The notes below the pieces were generated by a model that was not told the DNA's origin, did not search any database, and saw only the letters and a list, made by a program, of their open reading frames with translations. A stretch of DNA of 64,000 nt from Nissolia schottii (lineage: Eukaryota > Streptophyta > Magnoliopsida > Fabales > Fabaceae): assembly GCA_003254905.1 (NCBI GenBank), contig QANU01099655.1:247437-311436 (forward strand), read 5' to 3'. Of this stretch, positions 11,191 to 22,200 are shown piece by piece (the first letter of the stretch is position 1; each line of letters starts with the position of its first letter). Both the position numbers and the translations under genes were made by a program.

Positions 11191-13145
11191 TTCTTTGTAA
11201 ATCCATGCGCAAAAATTAAGAGTTAGACTCATCTTGTGCAAGACAGTGAGTGTGCGTTGATATTATCTTATTCACTCTATTTTATTTTGATTCAATTTAG
11301 AGTAGTAAATAACATGTAAATTGGCACAGCATCTCATAACATAAATACAAGTAAGATTATGGACTATGGTGTCACTACTCCACTCATCTAATCTCTCCCT
11401 TTTCTCCCCTTGAATAAAATTAATAGGTAAATTGCGTAATCTGACCCTAAACTTTTATTAAAAAAATGCTACACAGCAAGAAACTTTGCAAAAGTAGTTA
11501 TTTTTAAATGATCTGTGGTTATTATTGACCTTTAATAAATAAATGTGTCATTTTTATTTCATACAGTTTGTGTAAAAAAAAGTGTGACCATACTTTTATA
11601 ATTGTGTAGTAATAGCTGGTTTTTATATTAACTGAAGTTCTCCAATTTTCAATTATTCCTGTTGAGTGATGAATCTAATGACGTGCTCAGCCCACCGAAT
11701 CTTTTTGGTGTCTACACTTTACATAGTAGCAATGTGTCATGACACTGAAATGGATGCTCAAGCCTATTCCATGATGTGCAAGTTAAGTCCGTATCAGATA
11801 TGAATATTTACATTGGCCTTGACATTGAGTTATAACTTTTTCTATACAACTTGCAAGCAAAACTCAGATCAGGAACTTATGCAGATCATAGGAAAAGATT
11901 TGTTTGGTATATTCTTATGCACTTGCAAGGTAATATACTAGTTATCAGTGCATATATTCTGCGGTGGAATGTAATTTTATCGAGTCTTAAGAGTAGTTTA
12001 ACAAATTATCCTTATTTTTTTTTACGTGGAAAAGGAATATACTGTTATATCAAAGTATAGTTAAATCTGGTTAATTAGCTTTTTGAATTTAATTATTTTG
12101 CATTGTTTGTATAATTTTTTTTTGACAAATAAATTAAAATAGTTAATTATCATCTGCTATTACAAAAAAAAAAATAGCTATTTTTTTTTCTTACGTGATA
12201 ACTTATAATTATCCTGATAATATAAAACTAAAAATATATATAGAAATTAAACTCTAAATTTTTTTTCTTTCTATTTTCCTGCAAACATTCTTAAACACAT
12301 GATTTTTATTTTTATTTTTGAAAAGAATTGCATAAAAATAAGAAACTGACACATCAGAACATTATTGAGTTCTTTAACTAATGTATTGCATATTAATAAG
12401 TGGTTTAAGGTCATGATTCTCATGAAGAGGATGCATTAGGAGGGAATCTGTGGCTTAGTCAGCTTTGCATGGAGAGGGTCCCACGTTGCACAAATACTAA
12501 ACAGTGATGGGAAACAGATTCATTTTGGAGCTTTTTGAGGGAGAGAGAGAGAAGAGAAGACAGAAGAGACCCCAATTTTCTTTATTACCAACAGAACAAA
12601 TTATACCACATATTGTGAGGACATGAAGAGGAGCCCCCCTTAGCCTAAACAGATGCCATGATGTGGGTGGGTGTTCTGTAGTTGGGGACCACTCCAAGTA
12701 TCACTGCAAATGGTAATTATTTTATTTCTACTGTTATATAAAATTTTAAATATTTGATTTTTTTTTTAAATAATGTGTGTAGAGCACATTTCACTTAATT
12801 AAATTAGTTTTAGAGTATAATTGGTTGGATATATGCTCTGGAGAGTGTTTTAAATTCGATTTTGTGCGTTCTAATTGAAACTAAAGTTTCAAGTGGCTAA
12901 GAATAAACTTACTAGTTACAAGAAGCCTTTATATGTATTTGGTTCATAGATAAATGCTTAGTTGTGTTGAGGTAGGAATGTAGACTTCAGCCTAATTACA
13001 ATCTGACATGTGTGACTTTACAACATGTATGGGCCTTATTGTCTTGTACGTGCGCGAGTCATTTATTTTTGCTGAAACTTGGACTAACTTTAACCTTTTA
13101 ATGTATTGAATATATTAAAAATTTTAAAACTTTCTAATCTTAATT

Positions 13146-13150
<5 letters not shown>
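11191..13150. other. Intergenic DNA, no gene seen
   Basis: AT-rich DNA. The segment 12430-12720 is less AT-rich than its surroundings and has a GAGAGAGAGA purine run, but no frame in it shows a known domain and no hairpin of miRNA-precursor quality was recognised. Confidence 0.45.

Positions 13151-13153
<3 letters not shown>

Positions 13154-13191
<38 letters not shown>
13154..13191. repeat. (TA)n microsatellite
   Basis: About 19 uninterrupted TA units. The short open frame spanning it, which reads as repeated Ile-Tyr, is an artefact of the repeat. Confidence 0.9.
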
Positions 13192-13194
<3 letters not shown>

Positions 13195-14445
13195 GCATTT
13201 GGCTTTGATCTGTATGTGTAAGAATCAAAAGCCAAGGCTGGTCATGCCCACAATAATTGTGCTTGGCTTGGAATTGATGACATGTGCTTAACAAATCAAA
13301 AAGAATCGAAACTCATGGCAGACTTCTGGTGAAAGTCGCTTTGTTTCCAATTTACTAAAATTACACCAATAATTGAAGAAGGGTGCATATATAAGCAATA
13401 CAATTAGGCCAAATTGCGCAAGTGGGCATGTGTCTACTTGAATTGCTAATTAAATAAGAGTTTAATTGTTATGTAGTGTAAATTTTTTTTACATTATTAT
13501 CCAATTAAATCATTCTACATGCATAACTTTTTAAATAGTAAATAAAAGAATCAATTATTTTGTTTATGTGTCAGGATTTGATTAACTGACAACTGTTAGT
13601 GTATAATAATTAAACTTTCAAATAAATTATCTCAAATAAAGCATTAATTGCATAGTCACATTTATTAATTTAATTAATCAGAGCTCTCCAGTTCCATTAT
13701 ATTACGTGCGATGTCACCAACTCGTATATTCTGAATGGGTTAGCAGTAGCACCAATTCATACTTTGAGAGCCGATACCCCATTTGCCACCTTTTAACATG
13801 CTATTTAAGTGCAAGTATAGTGTACTTACTAAACAACTAATTGTACCGAAGAAAAAGTGAAAGTAATTAATCGATTTCTTAATAAAATAGAGCCCTTAAA
13901 AAATGCTTTGGACTTGGTATTGCCTATATTGGGAATTACAAGTTGAAATTGTTAGGAGACACCGAGACACAGTAATTACACTCAGAAGAGAGAGCCCAAA
14001 TATGGAGAAGGCTCAAGAGAATGGAAATCTCTGATTGAAAAGAATAGAATGATCTGCTAATATGATATCTATAAGGAAGCTTCATCATACATGATGGAGC
14101 TATTTAGCCATGTTATCTAATGTACATGTAGTCTAACTAACTAACTACTCACTAACTGAAAATAACTGTCATATAACTGACTTTACAAGTTAACTACGCG
14201 TTTAACTAATACTACATGGATACAAGTTGCTGGGCAATACTGTAAGGCTATTCTTTGTTTTGAGAGAGTATAAAAATTTCACATTTCAAATTAAACATTA
14301 GGTTCATAACTTGATTTGTGTTATATGAATGGGACACCGGTCCATACTTCACCCACAATTAGATGGGATACCAATGGGTTTACATCCCAATGAGATGGAT
14401 CCAATTCAATGGTAAACCAGATAAGAATTAACACAATATCAATAC
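13192..14445. other. Intergenic DNA, possible retroelement fragment
   Basis: No gene is recognised. 13950-14240 resembles part of a copia-type LTR in texture (AGAGAGAGCCC, CTAACTAACTAACTACTCAC). It lacks a partner repeat or internal domain, so no element is called. Confidence 0.35.
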
Positions 14446-14632
14446 TAATATAAAAGGAATTTCCAAAAATAACTATTTTTTGTGTTTAATTTATTATCCC
14501 TTTTTACCTTTACATAGTTTCAGTTATTCATCTATTACGCTAATATAAAAGGGATTCTTAAAAATAACTTTTTGTTATCCAATTTATTACTTATTTTACC
14601 CTTACATGAGTACAATTATTCATCCATGATAA
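14446..14632. repeat. Imperfect tandem duplication, about 93-bp unit
   Basis: Copy one starts with CTAATATAAAAGGAATTT at about 14447 and copy two with CTAATATAAAAGGGATTC at about 14540. Both continue through an AAAAATAACT stretch, a TTTATTA stretch and a CAATTATTCATC or CAGTTATTCATC stretch. Two diverged copies, non-coding. Confidence 0.7.
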
Positions 14633-14832
14633 CTATCTTATCCTACTTTCTTACGTCATTTCATACCTATTAAGCAATCGTTAGTTTCATATAAAATAAG
14701 AACACATGACATTTTTCTAACTTAATTGGTAAAATTGAAGTGGAATCATTGAGTCATGGATAGCCAACTCATAGAGAATTTGTAGGACATAAACAAATAG
14801 TTTTATTTTGTAAGCTGTCACTGTTAGACACA

Positions 14833-14846
14833 CACTACAAGGAAAA
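14833..14846 (+). repeat. Left terminal inverted repeat of CACTA element 1
   Basis: CACTACAAGGAAAA, matching the right end at 18012-18025 with one difference in the first 14 bases. It is flanked by target duplication ACA at 14830-14832. Confidence 0.85.
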
Positions 14847-15263
14847 TTATGCGGCAGTTTTTATAAGGTTTAGCCGCAGTTCTAAAATCTTCAGCTTTTG
14901 GCATCAAATTGTAAGCGTTGCCTTAGACCCACTAAGGCAACAATTCAAAGTACCACATCCACCCACATTAGTACTTAAAACTGCATACACAAGGTTTTAA
15001 CCCAAAGTTGATAAGTTGTAAGGTGACATCTTAGCGAAAGAACCCCACTAACTAGACTAATGATTCTTCTTAATTTAAAAATGGAAAAACATAATCAATG
15101 ATAGCTTAATTGATTACTAGTTATCAGTTAGTTAGCTAAAACAAAAAACCAAACAAATTTTAACATCTAGAAATCAAAGAAACAAAGCCATCTAAACTTC
15201 AATTAAAATTCAATTAAAATTCTCTCAAAGTTCAACTATCTAGTGGAGAATTACTTTAAATGA

Positions 15264-15349
15264 TAAATCACAGCAGCTGGCCTCACATTCTCTTTCCCGG
15301 TGAATGGCCAAGCAGCAACTTGCTTCCACAAAGAATTTTGGAAGTCATA
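15264..15349 (-). pseudogene. Exon-like captured fragment, gene not identified
   Basis: The minus strand reads YDFQNSLWKQVAAWPF then TGKENVRPAAVI in one frame. The composition is protein-like (two Trp, varied residues), unlike the surrounding AT-rich DNA. It lies inside CACTA element 1 in the same orientation as the P450 and RanBP1 pieces, so it is probably another captured exon. A second candidate on the same strand, around 15590-15660, reads VLDMQRLRF then TYSKTLVKK. I do not recognise either gene. Confidence 0.4.
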
Positions 15350-16390
15350 CAAACTTCCATGTACAAAGTTTTGCTCCAGCTACATACACAGGATTCCTGT
15401 AGTAAAATATATGGAGTAACTTCAAGTAACATAAATACTAAAGAGAATGAAAATTCAATGTTTAGCTAAACACAATTGTGTACATTTTTGGATCAGCTTG
15501 TATAGAAATATCATAAATCACATTATAATTCGTTCATCTAAACACTTAATGCATATTTGACTTATCTTTCAATGTATTATAACCTTCCAAACCTTTTTCA
15601 CAAGTGTCTTTGAATACGTGAACCTGAGTCTCTGCATGTCTAGCACCTGCAAGTCTGTTTCATTCAATTCATGAGGCAGCAGAAACAAACATATATAGTA
15701 AGTACCTGATGAAGATCTTGCCATGAGAGTGACTGGAAGGCAGCTGCATGGAATGCTCACCTGCTCATCAATCCATCAATATCCAACCATTCATCAATCA
15801 TTACTTCTTAATAGAAAAAATACATATACACATATCACAAGATGCTGGGGATGATCTCTGATCTCATAAAGAAAGTACAGAAATATATAACACGAGATGA
15901 GAAGTGGTCTTAAAGGTGCTGCTTGGTTTGCTTCAAAAGGAAAAATAAAATTTAAAAAAAAAATCTTAAAATTGAAAGCTGCAACATATTGAGAGGGTTT
16001 TTTTTATTATTTTTTATTGAGGCAAAGAAGCCAACTTATGAAAGCACCCAAACGTGTTGTGGGATACTTGAGTTTTATTATAAGCCAGATGAAACTTAGG
16101 TCAGAATATAAGGAAATTAAATTAAATGGGGGTGGAGAGATAGAGGAGGGAGGCATAGGAGTCGTCCTATCAACACAACACGGATTCTCATTTAAGTTCA
16201 GAAGCCTACAATTATACATCAATAGTGTGGTGAGATTGATCCTGAGAAAGTGACTTGATCTAATGTCTCTCATTTAAGTTCACAAGAAGATATGTCATGA
16301 CATTTTTATTTCTTCTACCTGTAACTATGGTGTGTAATAACTACATTTAAGTTCACAAAGCAAAACAATGAATGTTAAGATCTAAAGACA

Positions 16391-16650
16391 AGAATGGCAA
16401 ATGGGGTAAAGCAGTTGTTACTAGCCAGAGCTCCAATTTTATGTAACCACGGAATATTATTAGATGAATATATTATAGTAATGGCTGAGGTGATTATGAA
16501 ATCTATATGAAAACATGGTAAGATACAGGCTATTGAGGCTTGCCTCCCATCTCCATGGATCAAACTTAAAAGGGTCTTCGTAGTTCTTGTTGTCCAAGTA
16601 AACTGAGGTAAGAGATGCCATAACACACCAGTCCTAAGGAACTAGGTACC
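16391..16650 (-). pseudogene. Captured cytochrome P450 fragment, CYP90-like
   Basis: Two pieces on the minus strand. From 16650 to 16544, after an AG acceptor, the frame reads GYLVP, a stop, then DWCVMASLTSVYLDNKNYED and PFKFDPWRWE. This matches the K-helix-to-PERF region of CYP90 P450s, which have GYL(I/V)PKGWCV and FDPWRW. The stop is TAG where the family has a Lys codon. After WRWE comes GCAAGC, where an intron donor would stand. A second piece, about 16440-16391, reads NNCFTPF, the start of the heme-binding loop, but then diverges before the heme Cys. CYP90 enzymes work in brassinosteroid synthesis. This fragment cannot make an enzyme. The exact parent (CYP90C, CYP90D or another) is not settled. 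Confidence 0.75.
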
Positions 16651-17187
16651 CTGCATATATACGCAGAATGGCGAAACTGAGTTAGTACAATTTATTTTTG
16701 CACTAGTGTTGGCCAAAATTATTTATGCACCAATACAAATATGACTACCTACCTCAAATTATTTGGGCACTTAATTTGACTCAAACTTAAACGGTTAAGG
16801 AAAACATCTAAGTTAAATTTATGAGAATAAATGTACCTTTGCAATGAGAAAGCAATGTTTAGCAGTGGAAGGGCGTTGAAACACAGAAGTGAAAATCCAA
16901 AACATAATCTCAAAATCAAAAATCAAAAACCAATGACAACTTACAAGGAATAAAAAAACAGGAAAGCAGGAAGAAGAAGAAGAAGAAGAATACAAAGGAA
17001 CCGTACCACTTGCAAAGCTTAGGTGCATCGCCAGCGATAGGGCAGGCGGTTCGAGCAAGTCTTCAGCGAGACAGTTTACCACAGGCCATTGCTCTTCTTA
17101 ACCTTCTTCAGCTTCGTCAGAAAATACCTAATCGAAATAAAAAAAAATCAAAACAGGGAGAAGAATTATGGAAATCACAACCATACA

Positions 17188-17450
17188 CTAGAACAAATCA
17201 GAAAATCGCCTCAATCGAGAATCATGGAAAATGAAATCGAAGGTTCTGCAGTGTGTAATTTCACTCACCCTGAATGTAACCCTAGGAATTTTTTGATGAT
17301 TGGAATAACAACACCAGAGAAAAAATCGGCGGTGGTGATGATGGATTTCGGCGGAGAGAAGCCTCTCGAAGTCACGTTCCAAGCGGTGGAGCTCTAGATC
17401 GTCGATCACAAGGTTCGAATTTGATTCACATTTGTGCGATTTCTAAAATC
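17188..17450 (-). other. GC-rich exon/UTR-like segment inside CACTA element 1
   Basis: The composition is much richer in GC than the flanks. The minus strand has an open frame starting MIDDLELHRLERDFERLL, then a GTGAGTGAAA that could be an intron donor. The plus strand also has an open frame ending EVTFQAVEL. I recognise neither. It may be captured 5' UTR and first-exon DNA. Confidence 0.3.
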
Positions 17451-17653
17451 TAGTTGTGTTTCGTCAACGGCAACCTCCGTCCGACCCCGCCATGCACATC
17501 ATTTTCCAGGTGCTGCTCTATTGATCTGATTCTGGTTCCTTTCGTTCATCTTCTCCGGTCGAGCGGCGTTCGCGATTTCCAATTCCCATGCAGCGCCTAT
17601 GGAATCAACGAGAGAGAGAGCTCGGGATTTGGAGGCAAGGGATTTGAGTGAAG

Positions 17654-17752
17654 ATCCTCGCCGGTGGTGATGACGATGGGAGCGACTTGAGCTCCGGCGT
17701 CCTCGTCATCCCCGGCGGCGGGCGGCCCCTCCTCTTCCCGGTGCTCGGGATC
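17654..17752 (-). pseudogene. Captured RanBP1 N-terminal fragment
   Basis: The minus strand encodes 33 codons: DPEHREEEGPPAAGDDEDAG then AQVAPIVITTGED. Plant RanBP1 proteins begin with an acidic stretch followed by DEDTGAQVAPIV, a short LEEVAV segment, then TTGEEDED. Here the LEEVAV piece is missing, so AQVAPIV joins TTGED directly, an internal in-frame deletion of about 18 bases. No proper ATG is visible just upstream, where the DNA is CT-rich like a leader. RanBP1 binds Ran-GTP and stimulates its GTP hydrolysis in nuclear transport; this piece lacks the Ran-binding domain and is non-functional. It lies in CACTA element 1. Confidence 0.65.
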
Positions 17753-18011
17753 GACGCTTGACTACTTCGAGAGGGGGGGAGAGAGAGCGTGTAGTGCTGG
17801 GAGAAAGAGAAGTGTGCACTTGTGAAGGTCTTTTATTTATTTTTTTAATTTCGGATTTGCAGCGGTAATGCTCCAAAGCGCCACCATTTAACTTGATTCG
17901 CAACGGTTGTACTACAACCCACTACAATTAATGAGTAATCCGCAATAGTTACATCAGAACCACCACTAATAATTAAATAGAGGCAGTTTAAGCAACCACC
18001 GCTAAGTCACA

Positions 18012-18025
18012 TTTTTCTTGTAGTG
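18012..18025 (-). repeat. Right terminal inverted repeat of CACTA element 1
   Basis: On the minus strand it reads CACTACAAGAAAAA. The target duplication ACA follows at 18026-18028. Confidence 0.85.
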
Positions 18026-18028
18026 ACA

Positions 18029-19110
18029 ATCCTCAGAGTTGTTTTTATAAAAGTCTTTATAATTAAACTTGGTTTATCATAAAAATTTGCAATATTAGGT
18101 CAACAATGTAAACTTGAGTTTTACCATAACACATGTGCGATACCTCGTTACCCCAATGGGTCATTTTACTTGTTTTATTTTTTTGGCCCAAATATTTTTT
18201 GGATATGACCGTTGGAGACTTGTTATGACTTGTGTCACTTGCGTCACTTGCTTTTAGAGTCATTGGGTCTTTGTGACCATTGACTCAATGTTATTAAGTT
18301 ATCCAATATCTATTTAATTGCAACCCACTAACACCAAATCACTTACTATTTGTCTCTCTCCTTTCTTCCTCTCCACGATTTTGCTCTACGATGTTATTGT
18401 TGTTCATCTCCTTCTTCCTTCCTTCATAATCCACAAGTTGTAAAGGCACTCCCCCCACTGTCTTCGCTGCTCATTACAAGTTCTGAAACGAGTTTTCCCT
18501 GTTTAGTGTTCTAACAACTGCATGTGTAAGAATTGTCAAGGTCCCACATCTAACTTCATAGGAATTTTTGTTGATGCCTTAAGAACAATACCTAGTACTA
18601 TTTGTGACAGTCATTTTGATTCATCGCTGTTGTCTTGCTGTTTTGGTTTAGGGTTTATGCCAAAATTGCTTTTTTTATACTGATTTAGTTTGCTAAAATA
18701 CTTAATATCTAACTACATTCCACAGTCATTACTCAACTGTGGTTTGTCTACGGCACTAACATGAGACATTCTAACAGAAGCAGATGCTCATAACATGATA
18801 TCCTTCCCCATCTTCAGGTTACAAAGCATTTCGTTCCATATCCGATTCGTTTATTATTTTTTAATTATTCTTATGCTAATTCTTTTTTTCTCAAACTAGT
18901 TCTTACGGCTTGAGTTTTGAGTTCATGGCTTACGTTTTATAAGTGGGGTGCTTCCCTGCTTTGGTCGAGTTAGCTGAAATTGTTAGCAATGGTTGGTCTT
19001 CACTTGTAATTGTTTTTCTATTTTTAATGAACTAATTTTATCACTTCCAAAAAATTTCAGGCCCTATTTGTGCTTATCGCTATCTCTTTCTCCCTAATCT
19101 TCATATGATT
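18029..19110. other. Intergenic DNA
   Basis: No gene recognised. Pyrimidine-rich patches (18350-18430) are present but no frame shows a domain. Confidence 0.45.
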
Positions 19111-19116
19111 AATGAG

Positions 19117-19245
19117 TAATGTTATTTTGACATTAGCATGATTTAAACATCAAGTCTCTTATCTCACATACACATCATGCGGTTACAATCCATGATGTGT
19201 GCGAGAGAAAAGACTTGGTGTCCACAAAGTATTTTTGATGATTAA
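19117..19245. mobile_element. Small foldback MITE, copy 3
   Basis: The left arm contains CATCAAGTCTCTTATCTCACA and the right arm, read in reverse, ACACCAAGTCTTTTCTCTCGCA, then both continue into an ACACATCATG core. The right arm (ATGTGTGCGAGAGAAAAGACTT) is close to that of copy 2 (ATGTGTGTGAGATAAAATACTT). Non-coding. Confidence 0.6.
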
Positions 19246-22200
19246 TTAACCAAACTTTTATGCTCCGAAAAGTATATGGTGCATGCGTCTCATTCTCATA
19301 TCAAGCATAACATGGAACTTGGAAGGCATGGCCATTCGGGCTGGGCTGATGAAATCAAAGGTATGACAAGCATTTAGTCCTGTTTGGGATGTTTGAATTA
19401 TGGCAAGTGGACTTAATATGGGCTAGCCACATTTTCGTTTTCGGTCACTGAGAGATTGATCCGAGCACCAAGTTAAATAGGCCAAAGCCACTTTGACCCT
19501 CCTCAACCCACAAAAAGAAAAGAAAAAAAAGAGGTGTACATAATTGAGTTGATTTGGAAATTACAAAAGCCTTGCAAGAAAATTGATTGTGCACATGAAA
19601 GAGTGGGCCAATGACATGGGCTCAATGTCCATTCCTCCTCCACTTTGATGCTTAATCTTTACTTAACCTTAAATAATTTTTTTATGAACTGTTACTGAGT
19701 ATTATGAGATAATCTTCCCTCCACTCCATATACTACTTGCCTTATTATGTTTTTCCCTTTTTCAGTTCTCTTTTTCTCGTGTTATGTGTGATCTATTTTA
19801 TTGGATAACCTTCTCTCACTCTAAATGAGTCTGTTGTATTTTTACAAGAATTCTAACCGTGTCGAAATCTTCCTTAAGCTCATTGCACGCCCAAGACAAT
19901 CATTGATGATTACCTTCTTTTATTTTGTGTTCACAGAACATTATGTGAAAACACCGTTATCACTCTATTATCTTCCATATTATAGTGTACTTGAATTTAT
20001 CATCTGCGACATAGTCTTTCTATTTGTATTTGAACATGCAACTAAGGCATGAAGCCCTTTTCTATTCCTTTTACTTTGTGATTTCATGCTGTTACGTGTT
20101 ATTTTGAAAGGCTTCATTAAACTATAACCATATTCTGAACCCAAATTTATTATGAAAAGATGATTTAGAGAATCCCCAAAAAGAAAATGATTAATAGGCT
20201 CGGATTGGGATTGACTGGTTGCCTCTAAGTTGTTCAAATATTATTTCTCACATGCAAATTGTGAGTTGGCTCAAATTTGAGAAGTACACAAACCATATAC
20301 TACTACTACTCCTCCTGTGCCTCAACTGATTCCTAAACATTCTTAAATGAGGTATTGGAAATGGAATGAACACTAACACTAAAGTGACAAAACAGGCCAC
20401 CATACTCTACTACACATCTTTGTCAAGCAGAATTGTGAGTGTATAATTCAAGCAAAAATCAACATCCTCACATCAAGTGAATCATCGGCGACCACGATTC
20501 GTGATGGTCGTACACAAAAAATTAGTGTTAATTAAGGGGAAGAGAGATCCACATGCTGATTATAATATTAGTAAAATTTATGGCATTTGTTAACACATGT
20601 CAAGGGTACTATATTAGTTAATATAAAATTATCATATTTTGTTAGAAAAATTTATCTTCTGATTTAGTAACATGATGCATTCCTGTTCTTGCGGTCATTA
20701 ATGGTCATGAAATGGATAAAATAATCCAACAAAAAAAAGAAAGAACTAGTGTTCAATAATTAAATCAATTGGATCTGTTTAATGTTTAATACTAGTTCAT
20801 ACTTGATACTGCGGAATCTTAAGGGGATCTGATGAGTGATGAAGTAGGGTCGGGTGACAACGAAGCTCAATCATAGAGTCAAGCGAATCAAACATCCCCC
20901 CACATTTACGTACGAACGTGAAATGCAAATGTAATTCGACGTGCAGCGGAAAAGCATTAAGATGGATATTAAGATGCGAAAATTTATGATAAACAAAAAA
21001 ATAAAGGTAAAAATTGAAATTTAGTGAGTGAAACTAGATAATAAAAATAAGTGAAGTAATAAAAATGACATCAAACCTTATATATAGGCTATTACTTGTA
21101 TCTAATTTTAACTAATTCAATATACTCTAACTATTAGTTACATGTGTCTATTACATCAATTACATACTCTAATCGTTTACTTTCGCAATTTATTGGAGGT
21201 AAATTCTGGTTAGTGGTTGATTGATTGACTGACACAAGACAAACTCAAATTATTATCACCACAAGACATGTGCACCACCTCCACACTAGATTAGGCCTCC
21301 TTGAGGCAGTTAGGAGTTAGGATAGTTGGTAATTATGACAGTTGGATTAGCCATGCAACTAATTCAGTTAAAATGAATTTAATTCTAAAAATTTGTTAAA
21401 AATAAAAAACTTTTAATATGAGAAATATTTATTCTACTTGACAACCATTGATTAATTGATTTATCTTCTTCTCGCTTCAGGTATTTTGTACTAGTGCTGA
21501 AATATTCTACTACATACAAACCATTACAAGTAGTCGTGTGATATCAACACGCGGTTTTTTGCTTAATCTGAATCCAGATTCTGTTGTGGATGTCATATCT
21601 AATTATCTATGGAGACATTGCTCACTTTGTCTGAATTTGATGATATTCCGTGTGCTGGTGATAGGAAGCTTCATGGATCCTTTTCCTTCGAATCTTTCTT
21701 TCCTAGTAACCAAAATTCAATTATGTAAGAGAAGATATAACTTGATGCCTTTGTTACTGTACTGCAAGATGAATTACTGAACATTCGTTATATATGATTG
21801 CTCCATATATAGTCATTGCCCACTTGTCTAACTGATTAAAACCAGGGGAAAAAAATAAACGAATGTGTCAAACTGAGTGAAAGAAATGGGGAAGTGAAGA
21901 ATGAAACAGGAACATTTTGGTCTTTTGTCTGCCCTTTTCCATTGTAGAAATAATGCATTTTCGGGGGAATTTCTGTAGTGCACGGCCAATCAGCATGTGC
22001 AATAATGCATAAATGGATGCAGACATTGGACATGCATGATTACATGGGCCAAAGAAATCCATTCTGTGTGTGAGGACTAAATTGCATTTTAACTTGTACA
22101 TAGTAGCATACCAAAATGGACCCGGTGTCCTCACCTACCACTTTTGTAACAGCACAAAACGGTAACAAGTGTAAACGATAACATTCCAATAAAGTAAACA

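Larger units (their letters stand above)
14833..18025. mobile_element. Non-autonomous, gene-capturing CACTA (En/Spm) element, 3.2 kb
   Basis: The left end reads CACTACAAGGAAAA and the right end, reverse complemented, reads CACTACAAGAAAAA. These are CACTA-type terminal inverted repeats. ACA directly precedes the left end and ACA directly follows the right end, a perfect 3-bp target duplication, the size this superfamily makes. Subterminal DNA carries repeated GCGGCAG/GCGGTGG-like words. No transposase is present. Inside, on the minus strand, lie a CYP90-like P450 fragment, a RanBP1 N-terminal fragment and at least one unidentified exon-like piece. GC content jumps near 17230-17800, consistent with captured exon and UTR DNA. 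The call as an element is firm; the history of capture is inferred. Mobilisation would require a transposase from elsewhere. Confidence 0.85.

Noticed and set aside
12420..12720. Less AT-rich segment with a 66-codon minus-strand frame, considered as a gene or miRNA precursor
   Set aside because: No domain, no known mature miRNA sequence and no convincing hairpin by eye.
16007..16273. Overlapping frames on both strands (78 and 88 codons) in CACTA element 1
   Set aside because: No similarity recognised and no exon borders; left as uncharacterised element DNA.
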